DNA of 20,741 nucleotides from DATFLS01 sp964413425. GTDB taxonomy: Bacteria > Fidelibacterota > JAANXI01. Location of the stretch: NCBI GenBank assembly GCA_964413425.1, contig CAYPST010000074.1, positions 1-20,741 on the forward strand, written 5' to 3'. Under the pieces are notes generated by a model. It worked only from the letters and a program-made list of their open reading frames with translations. It was not told where the DNA came from and did no database searches. Position numbers and translations under genes: made by a program. Position 1 is the first letter of the stretch. Every line of letters begins with the position of its first letter. Below are positions 14,774 to 20,741 of this stretch, piece by piece.

Positions 14774-14992
14774 GGGATGCGAACTCTGCAACCTACGATA
14801 TATGGCCTGAAATGTCCGCAAAGCCTCCTGTGTGAAATTTTATAGCAATTTTCCGTGATCCCTCAGATATCACCGCTTTGCGATTGAAGTCTCCGTATCG
14901 TCAGTATGCCACAAAAAGAGTGCTGCCCAGGTGGGATTCCTCAAAATATCCGGGGGAGGAACAGTTCTCAAACTGAATAATATAATAACGTA
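14774..14992 (+). other. Intergenic gap before the protease-barrel gene
   Basis: No gene or clear terminator is visible. TATAAT at 14981-14986 ends only 6 bases before the ATG at 14993; if it acts as a -10 box the mRNA would start at or near the start codon. No ribosome site lies close to that ATG, although GGGGGAGGA occurs at 14952-14960, about 32 bases upstream. Confidence 0.3.
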
Positions 14993-17827
14993 ATGAAATC
15001 TCTATTCTTTCTACGGAAATCGGGAATTGCAGTAGTTGTAGCGCTCCTGCTTTACCCTCTTTTCTCTGTATCGGCACAGTATCATTATTTCGGGCGCAAT
15101 AAAGTGCAATACACTGACTTTGACTGGCATATTCTGCAAACAGCGCATTTTAATATCTATTTTGATCCGGAGATGCAGGAGATTGCGGAGATCGGAGCTG
15201 CGGCAGCCGAAAGCAGTTATGTTGAAATCTCTGCCCGGATTGATCATACCCTGACGGAACGGGTGCCGCTGATTTTCTATGCGTCGCATCTGTTATTCCA
15301 GCAGACGAATATCACTCCCGGATTTATACCGGAAGGGGTAGGAGGATTTTTTGAGTTTATAAAGGGCAGGGTGGTGGTTCCGAGTAATGGGGATATCTAT
15401 CAGTTTCGGAGAGTAATCCGGCACGAATTGGTCCATGTGATGATGACCAGCAAGATCAACCGGATCTTCAAAGACACAGGACAACTCACCCATCCCGGCC
15501 CTCCTCTCTGGTTTGTGGAGGGACTGGCGGAATATTGGTCTACGGAGGTGTTGGATCCACAATCCAAGATGATTCTCCGTGACGCTGTCCTCAACAATTA
15601 CTTTGTCCCGTTGACGCAAATTTCACGCATCACAGGATCCTATTTGATGTACAAGGAAGGCGAAAGCCTCCTTCATTTTATTGCCCGGGAGTACGGGCCG
15701 GAGAAAATTTTACTGCTGATAGAGAATATCTGGCGGGAGGAAAGTTTCACAAAAGTCATGGAATTCGTGCTGGGTGAGCCAGTTGAGGACATCAGTAAGA
15801 AGTGGCATTTCTGGCTCAAACAGCAGTTTTATCCGTTGCTGCAGAAAGAGTCGCTCCCGGCGCCCACAACGCAGCGGCTCACCACAGTCGGAGTGAATCA
15901 CAGTCCGTCTATTTATGAGCATGACGGCACCAGGCATATGGTGTTTGTCTCCAACCGGACAGGCTATACCAATATTTACTCCCGGCCGCTGGAAAATGGC
16001 GGCGACGAAAAATTAACCTTGCTGGTGGAAGGTGAACGCAATAGACAATACGAATCGTTCCATTTCATGGATTCGGGAATAGATATCTCGGATGCCAATA
16101 ATTTACTGGCATTTGTCACCAAAAGCGGGGAGCGGGATGCATTGCATCTCTGGGATATCCATGAACGGCGCAATGTGCAATCGTATACGTTTCCGGAGCT
16201 GGTTGGCATTTCATCGCCCTCCTGGAATAAGGACGGTTCGGAGTTAGTGTTCTCCGGGATGGATTTCGCGGGATTTGTCGACCTGTATCTCTTCAATACG
16301 CAGACTGAGGAATTAGTCCGGCTTACCAGAGATATTTATAATGACCAGGCCCCCGTGTTCGGGCCGAGTGAACGGTATATCTATTTCAGTTCGGATCGGA
16401 CCGAGTACGGCGAGATGGGGTATTCGAACATTTTTCGGTTTGACCTTCACACCGGGAACACAGCGTACGTCACCCATGAGCGATCGCGTGATACGACGCC
16501 GGTTATTTCTCCTGACGGAACCCGAATGGCCTATATTTCAGATCGCGGCGGCACCAATAATGTCTGGATTATGGATATCACCGATTTGCATAACTTTCAG
16601 TCGGATGCCTATACGGTTCGGCCGGCAACCGCATTTGCTACGGCTGCTCTCCATCCGACCTGGGTGGACGACAGTACCCTGGTGTGCACGGCATTCGACA
16701 GTTACCAGTTTCAACTGCATGAAATCCAGGTGCAGCCGAAGGAAGCGGAAAAGATACCGTGGGCTTTTTCGGGCAAGCATCTCTGGGAATATCCGCATAT
16801 TTCTCTCGGCAACCCGTCAACGAGTGTGAAACCCTATGAACGAAAGTATTCCCTTGATCTGGCAGTCAGTCAGGTCTCGAATGATCCCATCTTTGGCACG
16901 TCCGGCGGAGGCCAGTTGGCCTTTTCTGATATCATGGGGAATCATCGCTGGGAAATCCTGGTCTACAATACGGCGGAATCCGCCGGGGATTTTTGGGAAC
17001 GGTTTAATGTCCTGGTGTCAAAATATAACCTTGAAAATCGGGCGAACTGGGGTTTGGGGGTGTTTCATTTCAATAATCTCTACTGGACACCGCGAGAACA
17101 GTTTTACAACGAACGCCGCTACGGGGGCATGTTCATGCTCCGGTATCCCTTCAGTCAGTTTCGTCGGTTGGAGGCTTCGGCGACCGTGGCCCAATCCGAG
17201 AAGTTAGTGTATACTTATGGTCAGGATGCCCCCAGAAAAGCGTTATTGATGGCGAATTTTCTCAGCTATGTGAAGGATAATTCCATCTGGGGGGCCACCG
17301 GTCCCATTGACGGGCACCGATTTCTGGTGCAGGCCGGATTCACCAATGATATCCGGTTCAATAATGTGAACTATTATACGCTGGTGGGTGACTACCGCCG
17401 GTACTTTCGTCTGCAGCGACGCATCACCTATGCCCTCAGGCTTATGGCTTTGCGGAGTGAGGGGTACGAGCCGCAGCGGTTTTATATTGGCGGCAGTTGG
17501 ACCCTCCGGGGCTACCCTCGCTTTCGGATCTGGGGGAAGAATGCCTTCCTCTGGAACAATGAACTCCGGTTTCCCTTGATCGACCAGATAGGAATTCAAT
17601 TTCCGTTTGGCGGAATTGGTTTCAGGCAGCTGCGGGGTGCATTATTTGTCGATGCGGGGAATGCCTGGGAGGAGGATTTCCCCGGGATGCGCGGCAGCTT
17701 CGGCATCGGCATCCGGATTAATCTGGGCGGCTTTCTGGTGCTGCGCTATGACATCGGGCGCCGGACCGATTTTAAAACCGTCGACAACAACACTTTTTAC
17801 CAGTTTTTCTTCGGATGGGATTATTGA
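14993..17827 (+). CDS. Outer-membrane protease fusion: MA-type metallopeptidase, TolB-like propeller, Omp85 barrel
   Basis: Protein of 944 residues. A signal peptide ends near residue 28. Residues about 40-290 form a gluzincin-type metallopeptidase: HELVH (144-148) gives the zinc ligands and catalytic Glu, and WFVEGLAEYW (173-182) supplies the third ligand, as in the MA family. Residues about 300-600 contain TolB/WD40-like blades such as PVISPDGTRMAYISDRGG followed by WIMD. The last third is a surface-antigen (Omp85/BamA-like) barrel with the LRGY motif at 838-841 and DAGNAW near the end. It ends FFFGWDY, with an aromatic but not a Phe terminus. The likely location is the outer membrane, with protease and propeller in the periplasm. 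It may cut or sort surface proteins. The stop overlaps the next start (TGATG). Confidence 0.9.
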   Translation: MKSLFFLRKSGIAVVVALLLYPLFSVSAQYHYFGRNKVQYTDFDWHILQTAHFNIYFDPEMQEIAEIGAAAAESSYVEISARIDHTLTERVPLIFYASHLLFQQTNITPGFIPEGVGGFFEFIKGRVVVPSNGDIYQFRRVIRHELVHVMMTSKINRIFKDTGQLTHPGPPLWFVEGLAEYWSTEVLDPQSKMILRDAVLNNYFVPLTQISRITGSYLMYKEGESLLHFIAREYGPEKILLLIENIWREESFTKVMEFVLGEPVEDISKKWHFWLKQQFYPLLQKESLPAPTTQRLTTVGVNHSPSIYEHDGTRHMVFVSNRTGYTNIYSRPLENGGDEKLTLLVEGERNRQYESFHFMDSGIDISDANNLLAFVTKSGERDALHLWDIHERRNVQSYTFPELVGISSPSWNKDGSELVFSGMDFAGFVDLYLFNTQTEELVRLTRDIYNDQAPVFGPSERYIYFSSDRTEYGEMGYSNIFRFDLHTGNTAYVTHERSRDTTPVISPDGTRMAYISDRGGTNNVWIMDITDLHNFQSDAYTVRPATAFATAALHPTWVDDSTLVCTAFDSYQFQLHEIQVQPKEAEKIPWAFSGKHLWEYPHISLGNPSTSVKPYERKYSLDLAVSQVSNDPIFGTSGGGQLAFSDIMGNHRWEILVYNTAESAGDFWERFNVLVSKYNLENRANWGLGVFHFNNLYWTPREQFYNERRYGGMFMLRYPFSQFRRLEASATVAQSEKLVYTYGQDAPRKALLMANFLSYVKDNSIWGATGPIDGHRFLVQAGFTNDIRFNNVNYYTLVGDYRRYFRLQRRITYALRLMALRSEGYEPQRFYIGGSWTLRGYPRFRIWGKNAFLWNNELRFPLIDQIGIQFPFGGIGFRQLRGALFVDAGNAWEEDFPGMRGSFGIGIRINLGGFLVLRYDIGRRTDFKTVDNNTFYQFFFGWDY

Positions 17828-18894
17828 TGAGGGGAACCACAGGATTACTTTTAGGATTAGGGCTGCTGGTATTGTCATGCGGGTCGGTTGCCGAGCTCCG
17901 CCGGGAAACCTATATCCCGCCGCCAGCCCCCCCGTTCCAGGGAGAGAAGATCAGGGAATACCGGATTAACAACATGCCGCGGGCTGAACCAGTGATCCTG
18001 GACTCGGTGCATACAGCCTGGCTCTCCGCCAAAGGCGAAATATTACTATTCAACCACCAGGAAAACAAGGTGGCCCAGGTGATCAAAGGGAAGGGTCCTA
18101 TCACCGGATTCGCTTACCGGGACGGCAATTTTGTGTGGACCGAGGCCAACCGGGAAAAAAATGTGGTGCGCTTCAGCAACGATACGACCGAGGAAGTATG
18201 GCGGATCGTTAGTGGAAAGTATGTCGTCCCGCCATTGATTGCCGACTCCCTGTATCTCCTGGCACAAGTGAATGGCACTATCACTGCCGTCGGGTATGAT
18301 TCCGGGAAAGTGCGCTGGACCGGCAAGGTTCCCGGACGCATTTTTGCCGATCCGCGGACGGATGACTCAACGTTGTTTGTCGTGACTGACTCCGGACATC
18401 TCCATGCATTCCAGGTCGGAACAGGAGAGATCCTCTGGGAGACCAACCTGCATTCACCGGCCTTAGTGATGTCTCTTGATGACCGGTACATCTATCTGGG
18501 AACCTACCAGGGTGAATTTATCGCGGTTGATCGCTCGGACAGCACCCGCCGGTGGCGTATTAAAACAGAGTCGCAGGTAAGAAACCGGCCGCTCATCACC
18601 ACTGATTTTCTCTACTGGACAAACACCGGGGGCGCTCTTTACAGGATCAGGAAGGCGACCGGGGAATATACCCGGCTGTACCGGCTGTTTGAGCCGTTCG
18701 CAGGTGCACCCGCCAGAACTGATCAAGGGCTGCTGCTCTCCGGGCTAGATAAGATGTTGTATCACCTGAACAGTGAAACGGGTGAGGTGCTGCAAAAACT
18801 CGAACTCGACGGCCGCTTACGCAGTACGCCGTTGTACATGCGTAACCGGTGGATTGTAGCTATGGAGGATCACTGGATCTATGCGCTGGAGTAA
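17827..18894 (+). CDS. BamB-like PQQ-repeat beta-propeller lipoprotein
   Basis: Protein of 355 residues from ATG 17827, which overlaps the previous stop as TGATG; ATG 17815 is in frame but would start inside the barrel gene. The lipobox LVLSC gives a lipidated Cys near residue 20. Blades with a PQQ-like pattern recur: AVGYDSGKVRWTGKVPG, AFQVGTGEILWETNL, AVDRSDSTRRWRI and LNSETGEVLQKLEL. The shape is like BamB, the accessory lipoprotein of the BAM complex, but identity with BamB cannot be claimed. Tight coupling to a gene with an Omp85 barrel makes a physical partnership likely. It overlaps the next gene by 14 bases. Confidence 0.85.
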   Translation: MRGTTGLLLGLGLLVLSCGSVAELRRETYIPPPAPPFQGEKIREYRINNMPRAEPVILDSVHTAWLSAKGEILLFNHQENKVAQVIKGKGPITGFAYRDGNFVWTEANREKNVVRFSNDTTEEVWRIVSGKYVVPPLIADSLYLLAQVNGTITAVGYDSGKVRWTGKVPGRIFADPRTDDSTLFVVTDSGHLHAFQVGTGEILWETNLHSPALVMSLDDRYIYLGTYQGEFIAVDRSDSTRRWRIKTESQVRNRPLITTDFLYWTNTGGALYRIRKATGEYTRLYRLFEPFAGAPARTDQGLLLSGLDKMLYHLNSETGEVLQKLELDGRLRSTPLYMRNRWIVAMEDHWIYALE

Positions 18895-19429
18895 TTATCC
18901 CGTCATGGCTCTTGGTGTGTTGCTGGTCGCCGGCATGCTGCAGGGGCAGGAGAGTGCCGGTAGCGGTTATCTCTGGAATGTGACCGGAGAGGGTGATACT
19001 CTCAGATATGTGAATATGATCCCGTCCAGGAACCAGATAGAGGGGTTGTCACTGCCCAAGTATCTGCCGCCTGACGAATTTCAAAAACTGATGAGGACTG
19101 CCAGCGAAAAACCCGATAGCCAGATGGTCCTCACCAGTATGATCCGTTACGATCAGATAAGTGTTCCCCGGTTGCCCGAAGCCAGAGAATTGGAACCCAC
19201 GTACGCCAGAATCTGGCAACCCGTGGTGGGTATGGCTGTCTTCGGTACACTGAGTGCATATTTTAAATTGGAAGCAAATAAGACATATGCGAGATACGAA
19301 GAATCACTGGATCAGGCAAAGATAGACAAATATTACGATCTCACCAGAAAACACGATACCTATTCGGCAATTTCTTTCGTATTTTTGCAGGGAAGTTTTG
19401 GGTGGCTGATTTATAAACTGTTATGGTAG
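18881..19429 (+). CDS. Small membrane-associated protein of unknown function
   Basis: Unrecognised protein of 182 residues. A signal peptide or N-terminal anchor covers about 1-22 (MALGVLLVAGMLQG). The middle (30-105) is soluble and contains LSLPKYLPPDEFQKLM. Two hydrophobic helices follow, around PVVGMAVFGTLSAYF and the C-terminal SFVFLQGSFGWLIYKLLW, separated by a charged Tyr/Lys-rich helix (ANKTYARYEESLDQAKIDKYYDL). The start lies 14 bases inside the BamB-like gene and the stop is 4 bases before tatC, so it belongs to the same operon. Its place suggests an accessory part of the envelope group. Confidence 0.8.
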   Translation: MRWSNYPVMALGVLLVAGMLQGQESAGSGYLWNVTGEGDTLRYVNMIPSRNQIEGLSLPKYLPPDEFQKLMRTASEKPDSQMVLTSMIRYDQISVPRLPEARELEPTYARIWQPVVGMAVFGTLSAYFKLEANKTYARYEESLDQAKIDKYYDLTRKHDTYSAISFVFLQGSFGWLIYKLLW

Positions 19430-19433
19430 ATGA

Positions 19434-20357
19434 ATGACTGAAGATTCCGACAGAGAATTCAACGAAGACCAGGCCGCGGATCAGACAGAGCAAACCAACG
19501 GTCAAACCGGAAGTCAGACGGCGGAGGAGGATTACTACGCCCGTTCCACAACCGCCGGGGCAGAAGCGGAGCCGGAAGAAGAGGGGATGAACTTTCTGGA
19601 CCATCTGGAAGAGCTGCGCTGGCGGTTAATTAAAAGTCTGGTGGGGGTGGTGGCCGTTGGCATTATCGGGTACCTGTTTTCCGACCAGCTGTTACAGGTG
19701 TTTCTTTTTCCCGCCCGCAATGTGAATACCCCTTTCAATCTCCAGGTACTGGGCGTGCCCGATATGCTGATGGTGAAAATTAAAATCGGCATCTTCACCG
19801 GAATAGTCGGGGCCCTGCCCATTATCACCTTCCAGATGTGGCGGTTCATTGCACCTGGCCTGCTGCCGCATGAGAAGCAGTATGTCCCGTCCACTGTAAC
19901 CGTGGTTACCCTGTGTTTCCTGATCGGGGGCACCTTTGGGTATTTCGTGATTTTACCGGTGGCGCTGGAATTTCTCAGCGGATTGGGACTCACCACCATC
20001 CAGAACAATTATGCGCTTGATAAGTACGTGAGTTTCGTCACCCGCATCATCCTGATTACCGGCTTAATCTTTGAACTGCCTGTCCTCTCCTTCTTTTTAA
20101 CGAAGATCGGACTCGTTACGCCCGCCGTCCTGCGTCATATCAGGCGGTATGCCGTCATTATCACCTTTGTCGGGGCGGCGTTTATCACCCCGCCGGATCC
20201 GGCAAGTATGGTGCTGATGGGTATCCCGATATTACTGTTATACGAAATCAGTATCTGGGTCTCCTATTTCGGACTTCCCCCGGAAACACGCCAGGAACTC
20301 CGGAAGGCGAAGAAGCGCCGGAAGCAGGAGCAGAAGCGCCGGAAGGCAGGGGGCTGA
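19434..20357 (+). CDS. tatC: Sec-independent protein translocase TatC
   Basis: Protein of 307 residues, the multispanning receptor of the twin-arginine translocase, which exports folded proteins across the inner membrane. The hallmark MNFLDHLEELRWRLI (52-66) binds signal peptides. The six helices follow, with FQMWRFIAPGL and PHEKQY, FGYFVILPVALEFL, and ITPPDPASMVLMGIPILLLYEIS. Residues 1-51 are an unusual acidic, Gln/Thr-rich extension. ATG 19587 (residue 52), preceded by a GAAGAAGAGGGG run, could instead start a conventional 256-residue TatC. The C-terminal tail is strongly basic (RKAKKRRKQEQKRRKA). No tatA or tatB is in the window. It begins 4 bases after the gene before. Confidence 0.95.
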   Translation: MTEDSDREFNEDQAADQTEQTNGQTGSQTAEEDYYARSTTAGAEAEPEEEGMNFLDHLEELRWRLIKSLVGVVAVGIIGYLFSDQLLQVFLFPARNVNTPFNLQVLGVPDMLMVKIKIGIFTGIVGALPIITFQMWRFIAPGLLPHEKQYVPSTVTVVTLCFLIGGTFGYFVILPVALEFLSGLGLTTIQNNYALDKYVSFVTRIILITGLIFELPVLSFFLTKIGLVTPAVLRHIRRYAVIITFVGAAFITPPDPASMVLMGIPILLLYEISIWVSYFGLPPETRQELRKAKKRRKQEQKRRKAGG

Positions 20358-20673
20358 GTACGCCGGATTGCTGATAATTCTGCCGATAGTTTGTCTCAGG
20401 GAATCGGGATGATATGGTTTTCTCCTTTTATCCCAGCGATGATGATTGCTCACCTTAATTAAAGTACCCTTGGTCTGGTGAAGCCTGTCACAACATGGAT
20501 ACTCCTGAAAAGCTCCGAATCTCCTCCCGATCCTTCGATTGACTCCACCCGGTCACTCCCCGGAGTCGACCTGTTCACGTGGTAGATTGGATGTGTCGAC
20601 TTACTTCAATGAACGCTTTGCCTTGTATAGGTGGACGGATTGACTTATTCCAATGCCCCTGTTTACTGTCTGG
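20358..20673. other. Non-coding stretch after tatC
   Basis: No credible gene and no clear terminator is visible. An imperfect direct repeat lies at 20581-20611 and 20631-20655, with GACTTACTTCAATG in one copy and GACTTATTCCAATG in the other. Its meaning is unknown. Confidence 0.45.
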
Positions 20674-20741
20674 GTCTATTTAGAAGACGCCTCGCCCCGA
20701 AGGGATGCCTTTGGCACAGAGATCCCGTGACGACGGGACAA
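20674..20741. repeat. Modular hairpin repeat, copy 2 (cut by window end)
   Basis: The leader at 20674-20694 matches 7264-7284 at 20 of 21 bases. The last 24 bases (20718-20741) match 7286-7309 exactly and contain the TCCCGT/ACGGGA hairpin (20723-20738). Between these, copy 2 has 23 bases that copy 1 lacks, holding two more mini-hairpins: CCC-GAA-GGG (20696-20704) and TGCC-TTT-GGCA (20706-20716). The repeat continues past the window. Confidence 0.8.

Noticed and set aside
20238..20453. Minus-strand frame overlapping the tatC end
   Set aside because: It lies antisense to the basic repetitive tail of tatC and has no family features.

Overview
The window looks like a chromosomal segment of a Gram-negative bacterium of the FCB superphylum (Bacteroidota, Calditrichota, Marinimicrobia, Ignavibacteria and relatives). 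The grounds are several envelope lipoproteins, a FadL/PorV-type outer-membrane protein, a DUF4837-like lipoprotein, and a metalloprotease fused to a beta-propeller and an Omp85 barrel. The phylum cannot be fixed from sequence reading alone.

Layout. Positions 1-1040 hold three minus-strand tRNA genes: Leu-TAA and Cys-GCA in one unit, and Gly-GCC on its own with a promoter and terminator. Between them sits a MITE-like element (502-705) with 21-bp inverted ends and a perfect 9-bp target duplication, plus short 10-bp-period repeats. Positions 1182-2300 (minus) hold a 5'-nucleotidase-like lipoprotein gene interrupted by one in-frame TGA. That TGA falls where I recall relatives having the second Cys of an EPCGC motif, and a SECIS-like hairpin follows at the right distance, so this is a candidate selenoprotein. 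Positions 2442-4738 encode a lipoprotein with an extremely aromatic low-complexity region and a FadL-like barrel. At 4755-5058 is a decayed MEMO1-family (AmmeMemoRadiSam system protein B) pseudogene, followed by a DUF2520 Rossmann protein and a membrane protein with a C-terminal zinc ribbon. Positions 6965-7455 are non-coding and carry a modular hairpin repeat that recurs at the right edge of the window (20674-20741).

From 7456 to 20357 there are eleven co-directional genes, many overlapping by 1-14 bases: rnr, a SAM methyltransferase, a DUF4837-like lipoprotein, purE, an RmlD-type reductase, a DPM1-type glycosyltransferase, accA, the protease-propeller-barrel fusion, a BamB-like PQQ-repeat lipoprotein, a small membrane protein and tatC. 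They mix housekeeping work (RNA decay, purine and fatty-acid synthesis, Tat export) with envelope and surface-sugar work. The last four form a tight group centred on the outer membrane and export.

The strongest lead is the possible selenocysteine codon at 2154-2156. The MITE, the modular hairpin repeat and the protease-barrel/BamB-like pair come next.
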